DNA of 64,000 bases from NCBI GenBank assembly GCA_947627195.1, contig CANQVC010000002.1, forward strand, positions 25,663 through 89,662, given 5' to 3'. The notes below the pieces were generated by a model that was not told where the DNA came from, did no database searches, and worked only from the letters and a program-made list of their open reading frames with translations. The translations under genes were made by a program, and so were the position numbers. The stretch comes from an uncultured Bacilli bacterium. Lineage in GTDB: Bacteria; Bacillota_I; Bacilli_A; ML615J-28; CAG-698. The stretch's first letter is position 1, and every line of letters begins with the position of its first letter. Of the stretch, positions 1-10,600 are shown piece by piece.

Positions 1-348
1 AAATATTTTGTCATGACTTCCTTTATATTTTGCATAAAGAAAATCTCCTATTTCTATATATGAACCATCTTTATACATAATTGTATAAACCCAGGAATTC
101 GCACATCTTAGTAGTATAATTCTTTTATTATATTTAGATGATTTAATTAAATCAAAAAATTCATCAACTTGTTGATCATTTAAGTCATATTCTTCTACTC
201 CAAGTTTTGTATAAGTAATCTTTTCAATATTTTCTGATGGAACTAAAGATTTCATTGATTTTGGAATAAACAAAACACACAACGTAACAACAATAGCTAT
301 TAATAATACTCCTATTATTAATGATTTTACCAATTTCTTTTTAGACAT
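1..348 (-). CDS. Partial membrane-anchored extracytoplasmic protein
   Basis: Only the first 116 codons are inside the window; the frame stays open to base 1. The ATG at 348 is preceded by AGGAGG at 354-359. The N-terminus is SKKK followed by a hydrophobic stretch (about residues 9-28), so it is a signal anchor or uncleaved signal peptide with the rest outside the membrane. The remaining part is hydrophilic and I recognise no domain. It starts 24 bases after the stop of the secreted caspase-like gene on the same strand, so the two may share a transcript and an extracellular role; that link is inference. Confidence 0.7.
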   Translation of the reverse strand, partial: MSKKKLVKSLIIGVLLIAIVVTLCVLFIPKSMKSLVPSENIEKITYTKLGVEEYDLNDQQVDEFFDLIKSSKYNKRIILLRCANSWVYTIMYKDGSYIEIGDFLYAKYKGSHDKIF

Positions 349-372
349 AATATCCTCCTATATAAAAAACAA

Positions 373-2676
373 CTAGCAACAAATATCACTATAATTCAAT
401 TCAACACCATTGTTTAAATTTGTACATATAGCTTTTTCTATCTTTAAATTATTACGAGTTTCATAAACACAATATTTTATTTCAATAGGAACAAATACAT
501 CATTAATTAAATAATAAACAATATATGATCTAGTATTATTTAAAGTCATGATATGATTATCAACAATATTTATTTCATTGATTTTTTTAGACGTTTTTAA
601 TATTGGCAAAACTTGTTTATTGTCGACATATACATTAGAATGTTTAATGTCAGTTATTACACCATCATTTTCATTTATAATATAAAAGTCATTTGTTAAA
701 CATCCATTTATCGTACGATATATACGTGTTTTACCATTTACTTCACATTTATACCACTCACTAGATGTATTTAAACGATTATCTAAATTTGAAATTAATA
801 TTGATGTACTATAATCTAATGATGCCTTACTAAAAACAGCTGAAGAAATTGTTGTATCTGTTTTTCCTGCAATTTCATATTTATGAATATCATCCCATGG
901 CCATGTTATACCATCATCAGCATATTCACATGCATCTTTTAATGTAGCACCAGATGCAAGTTTTTCAAAAAGTCTATCAGTAAAGGTTTTTGCAGATGGA
1001 GAAAAAATTGTAACAGGCCAACCAACTGCAGATCTAGCACCTTTATTAACAGCTGCTTGAGTCATTGATAATCCAGTGTTTTCTGAATTTGAAGATTCAC
1101 ATGAAGCCCAAACAACAACTTTTGTATTTTCCATGCTTGGCAAATTAGATGCATATAAAGCCCCACCAGGTAATGAAATTGACCCTGATCCTCCATGTCC
1201 AGCATAAAAGACTATTTCACTATTAATTCTTGCATATCCTCTTGCATCAATTGCTTTCATATGTGCTGGCGTATGTTGATCATTATAACTAAATTTATGA
1301 GTATAATAAATATCTCTTAAATCTGAATATGGATTAGTTAAATCACTGGTAGTATCGATATTCATACCAGGATAATTAAATCCATACATTACAGCTTGTT
1401 GATGTCTTATTTGTAGTTCTGTTACACCAGATGTTGAACTACTATAAAACCTTAACTTAATTTTTATTTTACCTTGTTTACCTTTGAAACCAATACATGC
1501 ATTACTGCCAACGCCACCATCATCATTAACTAATGTGTCCTCATTTATTCCTTCGATAGTTAAATATGTATTTAATCTCCCTCTTGTTTCAACAACATAA
1601 TTCAATTCATCAGATAAATAACAATAAAATTCTTTTGTTTCTCCAGCTTCAATATATACTGGATACTTAATATCTAAAGATAAAGAATTGATACTATCAT
1701 TATATTTTAAAGAAACTTTTAAATTTTTATTTTTCCAATCATCATTATTTACACCTGAAGCCGAATATCTAATGACTATGTCATTGCTACTAAATAAAGT
1801 TAATGGTATACTTTCAAAGGTAATATCATAAGTTTTATAATTTGTGTTTTCTTCTCCAGAATAATGCTCAATTTGCTTTTCAGCCAATAATTTACTATTA
1901 TCTTCAACACCATTATATAAAAGCAAATATTGATATCCATCAGATACTTCTCTAATATCAATTTGAATAACTATATCAACATATGAATATATACTTTTCA
2001 TTGCTATAGGAGCGTATTTATAATCAGATGTAGCTATTCGATCCAATGGTTGGCAATATCTTCCTTCATCAGTAATAGTATATTCTTCATTTCTAATGTA
2101 ATCATAATCTTTTTCTTCATTAGAATTATTATAGCTTGAATTAACAGATTGTAGATATTCTATTGAAATATGTAAATTTGAATTTACCCAATTATCATCA
2201 TTTGTGCCCGAAGCACCATATCTTAATACAATATCATCTGTAGCAAAGGATGATAATGGAATTTTTGAAAATTCAAAACTATATTTTTGATATGTTTCAT
2301 TTAACTTACCAGAACCATGTTCAATTTCTTTTGTTCCTAGCAAAGTACTATTTGATTCAACACCATTATATAAAAATATATATTGATATCCATCATCTAT
2401 TTCTTTTATATTTATTTCAACTTTAATTGTTATATACATATAATTATTCTTCATTTGCAATGGAGAATAATTATAATCAGATGTAGTTATTCTATCCAGA
2501 GGTTGATTGAATCTACCACTATCACTAATTGTATACTCAGTACTTCTAACATACAAATATGTTTGCTCATTTTCATTTGAGGACAAAGCATTTACTTTTA
2601 AGTTCATTGTAAAAGACAGAGACGCAATTATCAATAAGACAAAAACAAAAATCAATAATCTTTTAATTTTAGTCAT
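373..2676 (-). CDS. Secreted caspase-like (clan CD / CHAT-type) protein with duplicated N-terminal domain
   Basis: 767 residues. Residues 1-32 form a signal peptide (basic start, long hydrophobic core, a plausible cut near VNA-LSS). Residues about 40-175 and 192-325 are two copies of one domain, each with a PLDRI-TSDY block, a DGYQY-LLYNGVE block and a DDI-RY-ASG block. Residues about 430-600 look like a caspase/gingipain/CHAT fold: YAGHGG gives a candidate catalytic His494 and WASCESS a candidate Cys526, each after a hydrophobic strand. About 165 C-terminal residues are unassigned. The start is set by AAGGAG upstream of the ATG. Known clan CD enzymes are cysteine peptidases or separases; the substrate here is unknown. 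An adhesin-like role for the repeats is a guess. Confidence 0.72.
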   Translation of the reverse strand: MTKIKRLLIFVFVLLIIASLSFTMNLKVNALSSNENEQTYLYVRSTEYTISDSGRFNQPLDRITTSDYNYSPLQMKNNYMYITIKVEINIKEIDDGYQYIFLYNGVESNSTLLGTKEIEHGSGKLNETYQKYSFEFSKIPLSSFATDDIVLRYGASGTNDDNWVNSNLHISIEYLQSVNSSYNNSNEEKDYDYIRNEEYTITDEGRYCQPLDRIATSDYKYAPIAMKSIYSYVDIVIQIDIREVSDGYQYLLLYNGVEDNSKLLAEKQIEHYSGEENTNYKTYDITFESIPLTLFSSNDIVIRYSASGVNNDDWKNKNLKVSLKYNDSINSLSLDIKYPVYIEAGETKEFYCYLSDELNYVVETRGRLNTYLTIEGINEDTLVNDDGGVGSNACIGFKGKQGKIKIKLRFYSSSTSGVTELQIRHQQAVMYGFNYPGMNIDTTSDLTNPYSDLRDIYYTHKFSYNDQHTPAHMKAIDARGYARINSEIVFYAGHGGSGSISLPGGALYASNLPSMENTKVVVWASCESSNSENTGLSMTQAAVNKGARSAVGWPVTIFSPSAKTFTDRLFEKLASGATLKDACEYADDGITWPWDDIHKYEIAGKTDTTISSAVFSKASLDYSTSILISNLDNRLNTSSEWYKCEVNGKTRIYRTINGCLTNDFYIINENDGVITDIKHSNVYVDNKQVLPILKTSKKINEINIVDNHIMTLNNTRSYIVYYLINDVFVPIEIKYCVYETRNNLKIEKAICTNLNNGVELNYSDICC
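1702..2103 (-). repeat. Second copy of duplicated extracellular domain (in the secreted caspase-like gene)
   Basis: Encodes residues about 192-325. It is clearly homologous to residues 40-175 encoded at 2152-2559. Shared blocks are EEYTI/TEYTI, QPLDRI, TSDY, DGYQY, LYNGVE, IEH-SG, DDI/NDI and RY-ASG. The copies have diverged at many positions, so the duplication is old and maintained. Confidence 0.85.
2152..2559 (-). repeat. First copy of duplicated extracellular domain (in the secreted caspase-like gene)
   Basis: Encodes residues about 40-175, directly after the signal peptide, and aligns over its whole length with the copy at 1702-2103. Probably a beta-rich binding module by composition; no family was recognised. 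Confidence 0.85.
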
Positions 2677-2696
2677 TTTTAAATCTCCTTTTTAAA

Positions 2697-3079
2697 AACC
2701 TAATTAAATTTAATGCTAATTCATATTAAATTAAAAAATAACGCTACAGTATGATAATGAATTCCATTTTAATAACACTCAAATAGTTATTAAAACGATT
2801 AGTAAAATAAACAAAATAACTTTAACACCTGTAGTTAATTCTACATTAATAAAATATTAAAAAGCAAATAATAAAAATATTATTCAATCAACATAATATA
2901 TAAGATATGAAGATTTAATTAATATTCTTAAGACACCTAATCTAGATATCTTTTTTGACCCCTCCTTTTTAATGAAATCGTTTTTCTAACTATATTATAT
3001 AATATATCAATTTATATTACAAGCGGAAAATAAAAAAATAATTTTATACTCTTTTTTTATGTTTCATATGTTTTTTATT
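2697..3079. other. Intergenic region with long leader of the caspase-like gene
   Basis: No gene was found. On the minus strand a promoter-like pair TTGTAA (3017-3022), 17-base spacer, TATAAT (2994-2999) would start a leader of about 300 bases before the gene at 2676. Inside it, near 2966-2977, is an AAAGGAGGGG block that looks like a ribosome-binding site but has no usable start codon after it. It may be a remnant of a lost small gene or a regulatory leader. Confidence 0.45.
2994..3022 (-). promoter_or_regulatory. Predicted sigma-A promoter for the caspase-like gene
   Basis: TTGTAA at 3017-3022, a 17-base spacer and a perfect TATAAT at 2994-2999, reading leftwards. It would give a leader of about 300 bases. 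Confidence 0.5.
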
Positions 3080-3113
3080 TTTAAAAAAAAGACAAAACTA
3101 AAATTTTGTCTTT
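3080..3113 (-). terminator. Intrinsic terminator after pcrA
   Basis: Perfect 10-bp stem (3088-3097 with 3104-3113) with a six-base loop, followed on the minus strand by eight T. It lies 20 bases after the pcrA stop. Confidence 0.85.
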
Positions 3114-3131
3114 AATATTATTGTACCAATA

Positions 3132-5255
3132 TTATTGTTTTTTATGAATGAAAGGATGAGTCATATCAAATGTTTTTATTGTACCTTGTTTAGCAAAACA
3201 TACTTTACCAATTTTACCATCAAGTTGTACAACAATACCTTCACCATATATATTATGAATGATAATATCACCAATATTATATGTGACATTTTCATTGTTA
3301 TTATCTTCTTCATTAGACTTTATTTCCACAACTGGTTCTACTTGACAAATATCATCCATAAAATCTTCAATTTTCTTTTCTTGTTTATGTGATACAAATT
3401 CTAATAAAAATCTTGATTGACTATTTCTTCTTGTTTCCCCATAAATCATTCTTTTATTACAACATAATAAATATAATTTATTTTTAGCTCTTGTTACCGC
3501 AACATAAGCAATTCTACGTTCTTCTTCTTCATCACTTGCTACCCCAAATGAAAACATACTTGGGAAAATACCTTCTTCAAAAGCTACAACAAATACTGTA
3601 TCAAATTCTAATCCTTTCACAGAATGAACTGTGGATAAAGTTACACCATCAGCTCTTTGTCTTTGATTTTGTAATTTATCATCAGATAATATTGCTTCAT
3701 CAAAAGCATTCATTAATTTTTCTTTACGAGAAGCAATTTCCCCATTATTTTCTACATTATCTAAGACACTTTTAAATTCAGCAAGATTTTCTTTTCTTTC
3801 TTCTTCATCTTCATCATCAACAATAGCATCTAGATATTTAGTTTTATCTAACATTATTTCATAGAATTCAACAAGATTCTTTTCATCTAATAATGGTTCT
3901 AAATCTAAAATCATTTGTTTGAAAGAAGAAATTGTTTTATATTTATTGCCTAATTCTTCTTTCATTAAATCAATTGCATCAAACAAACTTAATTTATGTT
4001 GTTTACGATAATCTAAAATAGCTTGAACTGTTTTTTGTCCAATTCCTCTTGTAGGTTCATTAACAATTCTTTTAAAACTAACAATATCATCATGATTAAT
4101 AATTAACTTTAAATAAGCAATGACATCTTTTATTTCTTTTCTTCTTAAATAACTAATGCCACCAAATATACGATATGGTAATGAATATTGAATACATCCT
4201 AATTCAAAATTACGACTTATAACTGTTGAACGATATAAAATAGCAAAATCTGAATATTTTTTACCATGTCTTACTTCATGTTGAATTGTTTCCATAACAA
4301 ATGATACTTCATCTTTTTCATCACGACATTGATTGATTATAACATCACTTTTACTTCCAGCAATATCCGAAAACATTTGTTTTGGTTCACGATTTTTATT
4401 ATGAGCAATTAATTGATTTGAACCATCTAAAATAGATTGGGTTGAACGATAATTTTGATTTAAAACAATCGAAACATATTCAGGAAAATCTTTCTTAAAC
4501 ATTTGTAAGTTTTCATAATTAGTTCCACGAAAACTATAAATTGATTGATCATCATCACCAACAACAAATATATTACGATTTGTTTTAGCTAATAAATTCA
4601 ATAAACGATATTGAGTTAAATTAGTATCTTGAAATTCATCAACTAAAATATATTGGTATTTATTTTGATATTTTTGTAATACATCATTAAATCTTTGAAA
4701 TAATTCTAATGTTTTTAATAATAGATCTTCGAAATCTAAACTATTTAGTTCTTTCATCATATCTTCATATGCATTATAAATCATTTCTTCAATTTGACTT
4801 TCTGGTTTCATGCCAAAGCATTTACAAAAATTAATCATTTTTCGACAATGCTTAGCTGTTATTTTCTTTTTATCAATGTTTTTTTCTGTAAGTACATCAT
4901 TTACAATTTTTAATTGATCTTCTTCATCAATAATATTAAAATGACGATCATATCCTAAATTTTGAATTTCTTTCCTTAACAAACTTGCACAAAATGAATG
5001 AAATGTTGAGATAGTTAAACCAACACCTCTTGGTCCAACTAAAGTTGATAAACGTTCTTTCATTTCATTTGTTGCTTTATTTGTGAATGTTATGGCAAGA
5101 ATGTGATGAGGAGAAATATCATGCTCAATCATGTTGGCTATTCTATATGTTAAGGTGCGTGTTTTACCACTTCCAGCACCAGCAAAAACCATAACTGGAC
5201 CATATAGTTGTTCAGCAGCTTTTTTTTGATTTTCATTCAAACTATCTAATAACAT
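3132..5255 (-). CDS. pcrA: ATP-dependent DNA helicase PcrA (UvrD family)
   Basis: SF1A 3'-5' DNA helicase for repair and for clearing RecA filaments and stalled replication forks. Walker A AGAGSGKT (residues 25-32), TNKAT-EM motif, Walker B DEFQDTN, GDDDQSIYSFRG (motif III), the VHSVKGLEF and VTRAK motifs, and a C-terminal Tudor-like domain (GDIIIHNIYGEGIV) that binds RNA polymerase in PcrA. 707 residues is the usual size. I chose the ATG at 5255 because AAGGGAG lies just upstream; a TTG five codons earlier is in frame but has no such site. It is the last gene of a glnS-pcrA unit, 24 bases after glnS. Confidence 0.95.
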   Translation of the reverse strand: MLLDSLNENQKKAAEQLYGPVMVFAGAGSGKTRTLTYRIANMIEHDISPHHILAITFTNKATNEMKERLSTLVGPRGVGLTISTFHSFCASLLRKEIQNLGYDRHFNIIDEEDQLKIVNDVLTEKNIDKKKITAKHCRKMINFCKCFGMKPESQIEEMIYNAYEDMMKELNSLDFEDLLLKTLELFQRFNDVLQKYQNKYQYILVDEFQDTNLTQYRLLNLLAKTNRNIFVVGDDDQSIYSFRGTNYENLQMFKKDFPEYVSIVLNQNYRSTQSILDGSNQLIAHNKNREPKQMFSDIAGSKSDVIINQCRDEKDEVSFVMETIQHEVRHGKKYSDFAILYRSTVISRNFELGCIQYSLPYRIFGGISYLRRKEIKDVIAYLKLIINHDDIVSFKRIVNEPTRGIGQKTVQAILDYRKQHKLSLFDAIDLMKEELGNKYKTISSFKQMILDLEPLLDEKNLVEFYEIMLDKTKYLDAIVDDEDEEERKENLAEFKSVLDNVENNGEIASRKEKLMNAFDEAILSDDKLQNQRQRADGVTLSTVHSVKGLEFDTVFVVAFEEGIFPSMFSFGVASDEEEERRIAYVAVTRAKNKLYLLCCNKRMIYGETRRNSQSRFLLEFVSHKQEKKIEDFMDDICQVEPVVEIKSNEEDNNNENVTYNIGDIIIHNIYGEGIVVQLDGKIGKVCFAKQGTIKTFDMTHPFIHKKQ

Positions 5256-5279
5256 GATTTCTCCCTTCAAATATCACTT

Positions 5280-6917
5280 CTAATGATTATCACTTGGTTT
5301 AAATGATGATTTTAATGGTACAATGCAATTAAATGTTAATTTAGATGTATCACTATCTACAGCATAATATCCATCACGAAGAAATTGGAAACGATCTAAT
5401 ACTTTGTAATCACCTTTTTCAACAAATCCATGTAATACTTTCCACGAATTAGGATTTACTCGATCTAATAAATCAACATTTTCATCAGTATCTAATAATA
5501 ATGGTTCAAATTGATTAAATGTTGCTTCATTATTTTCTGTTGCATCAACAAAGCCTATTGTTCCATTTGGCTTTCTTTCATTAAAACCACTTCCACTTAA
5601 TGTTTTAGGATCATATGTACATAATACTTCTTTTATTTGTCCATTTTCATCATAAACAACATCATTAGCACGAATGAAATAAGCATAAAATAATCTTACT
5701 TCTAATCCTAATGCTAAACGTTTATAATGTTTATCAGGTTTTTCTAAAACAAAGTCTTCTCTTTCAATATAAATATATTTGGAAAAAGGAATTTTTCTAG
5801 TTCCTAATGCTTCATTTTCTTGATTATTAGGAGCAGTTAAATATTCAACTTTTCCTTCAGGATAATTAGTAATAACAACCTTTAATGGATTAGTAACAGC
5901 CATAATACGTTTAGCTTTTAATTTCAAATCTTCACGAACAAAATGATCTAACATATCACGTTCAACTGTTGAATTAACTCTTGATAAACCAGTTGATAAT
6001 ACAAAAGCACGAATAGCTTCAGGAGTAATTCCTCTTCTTCTTAAACCAGCAAGAGTTGGCATTCTTGGGTCATCATAACCAATTACTTTCTTTTCTTCCA
6101 CAAGTTGTTTTAAATATCTTTTACTCATTATCGTATTAGTAATATTTAATCTACCAAATTCAATTTGTTGAGGAACATGTTCCATTTCACAAACACGAAC
6201 AACCCAATCATATAAAACACGATGATTATCATATTCTAAACTACAAAGAGAATGAGTAATACCTTCAATAGCATCTTGTAATGGATGAGCAAAATCATAC
6301 ATTGGATAAATACACCATTTATTACCTTGACGATGATGTTTAGTATAAATAATACGATATAAAACAGGATCACGAAGATTGATATTGGGGCTTGCCATAT
6401 CAATTTTAGCACGAAGGACTTTTTCACCTTCTTTATATTTCCCATTTTTCATATTTTCAAATAATTCTAAATTTTCTTCAACACTACGATTACGATATGG
6501 TGAATCTTTACCTGGTTCAGTTAATGTTCCACGATATTCAGATATTTCTTGTTGACTTAAATCACAAACATATGCTAAACCTTTTTTTATTAATTTAACA
6601 GCTAATTCATAAGTTTGTTCAAAATAATCTGAACCATAAAAGACATTAGCTGGATGATATCCTAACCATTCAATATCTTTTTTAATTCCTTCAACAAATT
6701 CTTCATCTTCTTTTGCAGGATTTGTATCATCAAAACGAAGATTAGTATATCCACCAAAACTTTTAGCTAATTCAAAATTTGTTATTAATGCTCTTGCATG
6801 ACCAATATGTAAATAAGCATTTGGCTCAGGAGGGAATCTAGTAACAATTTGTTTTACTTTTCCACTCTTTAAATCATTTTCCATTATTGCTTTTATAAAA
6901 TTTGAAATTTCTTCCAT
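5280..6917 (-). CDS. glnS: Glutaminyl-tRNA synthetase
   Basis: Class Ic synthetase that joins glutamine to tRNA-Gln in the cytoplasm. The [14 protein letters not shown] block near the N-terminus carries the HIGH motif, LRFDDTNP follows, and MSKR is the KMSKS-type loop. The C-terminal anticodon-binding beta barrels are complete (545 residues, usual size). The start at 6917 is preferred because GGAG lies nine bases upstream; another ATG at 6932 lacks a clear site. Many Bacilli lack GlnRS and amidate Glu-tRNA-Gln with GatCAB, so this enzyme narrows the lineage or reflects an old transfer. It lies between the B3/B4 gene and pcrA. Confidence 0.95.
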   Translation of the reverse strand: MEEISNFIKAIMENDLKSGKVKQIVTRFPPEPNAYLHIGHARALITNFELAKSFGGYTNLRFDDTNPAKEDEEFVEGIKKDIEWLGYHPANVFYGSDYFEQTYELAVKLIKKGLAYVCDLSQQEISEYRGTLTEPGKDSPYRNRSVEENLELFENMKNGKYKEGEKVLRAKIDMASPNINLRDPVLYRIIYTKHHRQGNKWCIYPMYDFAHPLQDAIEGITHSLCSLEYDNHRVLYDWVVRVCEMEHVPQQIEFGRLNITNTIMSKRYLKQLVEEKKVIGYDDPRMPTLAGLRRRGITPEAIRAFVLSTGLSRVNSTVERDMLDHFVREDLKLKAKRIMAVTNPLKVVITNYPEGKVEYLTAPNNQENEALGTRKIPFSKYIYIEREDFVLEKPDKHYKRLALGLEVRLFYAYFIRANDVVYDENGQIKEVLCTYDPKTLSGSGFNERKPNGTIGFVDATENNEATFNQFEPLLLDTDENVDLLDRVNPNSWKVLHGFVEKGDYKVLDRFQFLRDGYYAVDSDTSKLTFNCIVPLKSSFKPSDNH

Positions 6918-6934
6918 TTTATTTAACTCCATTC

Positions 6935-7600
6935 TTATTTATCATATACAACTGGTATTTCCATAATATTATTTGCATATGCATATTTTTTAAATATTTC
7001 AATTGCTTTATTTTTATTTTCTAATATATTAGTATTTTGAAAACAATTAATTAATAACAATATTTCCTTGGTATCATTAGTTATTTGGGTTCTTTCTGTA
7101 TCACTTGTTGTGGAACCAAAAGGAGATATATCATCAACGTATACAGGAATATTTTCAATATTAATTTTACCCCTACCAATGCCATAATAATCATCATCTT
7201 TTGTTCCTAAGCGATAAATAATATCCCCAACTATTTTTTGATTATCTAAAACAGCTATAGAACGACATAATTCAATTGATAATATATTACCTGCATCAAC
7301 AACATTATTAATTCGATAAAGTCCATTTCCTTTCACAAGTCTTCTTAATAAAGATTCACAAGCAAGACGGTAACGACTAGGATCTTTACCTAATTTCTTA
7401 TAACCATCACGACCTTCTTTAATATAAGGAAGTAATAAAACATCTTCTAAATTATATTTATTTTGTATATCTTGTTCATATTTTTGTATTTCCTTTTCAA
7501 TTATTGCACTACTTTCAACTTTCACATTCATTTGTAATGCAATGACTGTATAATTAGGAAGATATTGTAATAGGGATTTAGTAACTAATATTTTTCTCAT
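6935..7600 (-). CDS. B3/B4 tRNA-binding-domain protein
   Basis: 221 residues, a stand-alone version of the B3/B4 domain of the phenylalanyl-tRNA synthetase beta chain. The marker stretch is [19 protein letters not shown] followed by VDAGNILSI, typical of these free-standing proteins. In the synthetase this domain belongs to the editing module that clears mischarged Tyr-tRNA-Phe; the free-standing proteins are often suggested to act in tRNA quality control but their substrates are mostly unknown. AAGGAAT upstream of the ATG supports the start. It lies 18-20 bases before glnS and directly after the coiled-coil gene, so they are probably co-transcribed. Confidence 0.85.
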   Translation of the reverse strand: MRKILVTKSLLQYLPNYTVIALQMNVKVESSAIIEKEIQKYEQDIQNKYNLEDVLLLPYIKEGRDGYKKLGKDPSRYRLACESLLRRLVKGNGLYRINNVVDAGNILSIELCRSIAVLDNQKIVGDIIYRLGTKDDDYYGIGRGKINIENIPVYVDDISPFGSTTSDTERTQITNDTKEILLLINCFQNTNILENKNKAIEIFKKYAYANNIMEIPVVYDK

Positions 7601-7609
7601 AAATATTCC

Positions 7610-10600
7610 TTAGGCAATATTCATTTCTTTTAATTCGTTTTGTAATTTTTCGATATTTTCACGATATTTCAAACTATAATCTTGAATTTGTTTTAAAACA
7701 TCTAATATCTTCATGTATTCTTTTACTTGGGAAAGCTTTTCAAGAGAAGCATTTTCAAGCTTTTTATCTTCTAATTGTTCTTTTAAATTAGTTTGTAAAG
7801 CTTGTTTAACTTTAGCTTGTTCAATATTACTTGACTTCATAAGTTGTAACATTTCTAATTCATAAAGTTCAATTTTCTTTTTTGCTTCTTCAACAACAAA
7901 AAGATTATCTTTATATTTTTTAACATTTTTGTTATTTGATGATAATTTCTTTTCAGCTTGTTCATATTTAACATTCAATGATTGTAAATCAGCATATTTT
8001 TGAATTAAATACATTAAACGTTTAGTACGAGTTTGTAATTCTTCGTTAACTTGAACATTTTCTTGTTTAGGTTTATTTTCTTGAACCATATCAAGAACAC
8101 GTTTAGATTCTTCAATATGATAAAGTTGGTCATTAATTTCTTGTTTTTCTTGGAAATTATTTGTTTGACTAAGTTTTTCTGATTCACGTTTAATTGATTC
8201 TTGAACTTTTTGTTCACGAAGAGTATATAATATTTTAGTTTCTTTTTCTTCTTGAACAATTTTCGCATATCTTTCTTCTTGTTCTTTTTTCTTATTTGCT
8301 AATTCATTTTCTAAAGCAGGAATTAATTCAGATTGAATTTGATTTAATTCATTTTCATAAGAACGATATTTAATTTCTTTTTGTTCTTTTTCTTTATCAT
8401 TTTTCGGCGTTTGTTTCTTTAGTTCTTTTAATTTTGAAGAAACATCTTGATAATGATTTTTCTCTTCTTTTAATTTTTCTTGATATTCAAGTTTTAAATC
8501 TTGAAGCTTTTGATTAATTGCTTCTTTTTCAATAGCAAACATTTCCATATCATGTTGATATTGTTTACTAATTAATGTTAAAAAGTTCTTAGGTTCAGTA
8601 TTTTCAAGTTCATCAATATTACCATTAAGTTGTATTTTTTCCATTGATTGATTGAATTTATCAGTTAATTCTTTCAATAATTTTCTTGTTTCATCTTCTA
8701 AAAGTAACATCTTTTCTGTTATTGTTTCAGTTGAAGATGAATCTAAACTCATTGATGATTGTAAATTTAATTTTGCTACTTCATTAGAATAATTATTCAT
8801 GATTTCTTCACGATCTTTTCTAAATTGAGCTAATAAACGAACTAAAGATGCTTCTTTATTATAATTAGTGTTAATTTGTTTAATCTTTAATTGTTTATTC
8901 TTATGTAATTCATCAACATAATTTTTAAATTGATTTTGGAATGATTTTAGAATTGTATCTTCTAAATCATTAGCATTAACAATTTTTGTTTTAGTTTCTA
9001 AAGACATTAATGATAATAATTTATCAACTTCATTAACTTCTTTTTCAAGTTCTTTAGTATCTTGTTTAGCTTCTTTTGCTTTTATTAATAAATTATTTTT
9101 ATCATCACTAATCTTTTGTAATGAAGACTTAATGTTTTTAAGAAGTTCTTCTTGGATATTGTAAGCTTCACTAATTTGTTTATAATATTCATTATAAGTA
9201 GAATTAAAAATAGTATTAGGATCTTCTTTAATATCATTAATAAATTTATCAATTACTTCAACTTGTTGATGAAGTTTATTTAATTGATAATCTTCACTCA
9301 TAGTTACGACTTTAGTTTGTAACTCACTAATTTCAGCTTGATAATTATTAAGATCATTACATAAATTTTGTTCAATTTGTAAATGATTTTCCCTTTCACT
9401 TAATAACAATGCATGATATTTTTGACCATCTGATGTAGAATCAACTTTCATTACTTCTTCTAATGATTTGATTTTATTATTTAATGAATTTACTTCATTT
9501 TCTTTTTCATTAAGTAATTTAGTTGTTTCATCATATTTTGTTTGTAATGATGCAATATCTTCTGATGGTTTAGAAGCTTTTAATTCATCAATTTCTTTTT
9601 GGAATTGTTCAAAAAGGGAAGCATGAGTAATAAATTGTTCTTGATAACTTTTGAATGTTTCGGCATTATCTTCTAATTGTTTTTTATATTCATTGATTTG
9701 GTTTTGATAATTTTCTTGTTCTTGTTTTAAAGATAATCTTTCTTGATCAGCCTTTAAGAATTGTTCTTGATAAGATTGTAATTCTTTCTTTTGTTGTTCA
9801 AGATTATTTATTTTTTCTTGAGATTGAGCTAAACTCTTTTCTAGTTTAGTTATTTCTTTCTTTGTATCAGCAATTTCTTTCTTCAATTGTTTATCAAAAG
9901 AAGCTTTTGCTTCAGCTAAGGCTTTTTCATTTTGTATTTTTTCTTTAGATGTAGCATCTTGTAATTTCTTTAGTTCTTGTTCTTTTTCTTTTAGTTTAGT
10001 TTCTAAGGTAGCAATTTCTTTCTTGAAGTCTCTTACTTCATCACTTTCTTGTTCAACAATTGCTTTCTTAGCTTTGTTCACAGCTTCTTGAGCTTGCGTT
10101 GTTGCTTTAATACTTTCTTGTTTTAAAGAAGATATTTCTTTTTGTAATGAATCTAATTGATCTAATAAACCTTTTTCTTTTTCATGAGCTTTTTCTTCTT
10201 CAACTAAGGCAGCATTTTTGGCAGCTAGTTCTTGAGCTTGATTGATTGAGGAAACAAAATCATTAGATAAAGTTAATTGATGTTCATCTAATACTTTTAA
10301 ATCATTGAATTCTAAAGATAATAAAGCAGTTAATTTTTGATTTGCTTTATCTAAATCTTTCTTCAATTTTTTATTTTCTGTTTCAAGAGCTAAATTATCA
10401 ATATTTGTTTCTTCTATATCTTCATCTTGACTTTCACGGGCAAGTTTTTTGATAGCTAAATCACGTTTTTGATCTTTTAAAGTTTTATCAGTAGCAAAAT
10501 TATCTAACTTTTTACGTGCTTCCATTATATCACGCATTTTTTCAATTTCACTTTTTTCTTTTATTTCTTTAGGAGTAGTATTAGCTTTCTTGGCGAAAAT

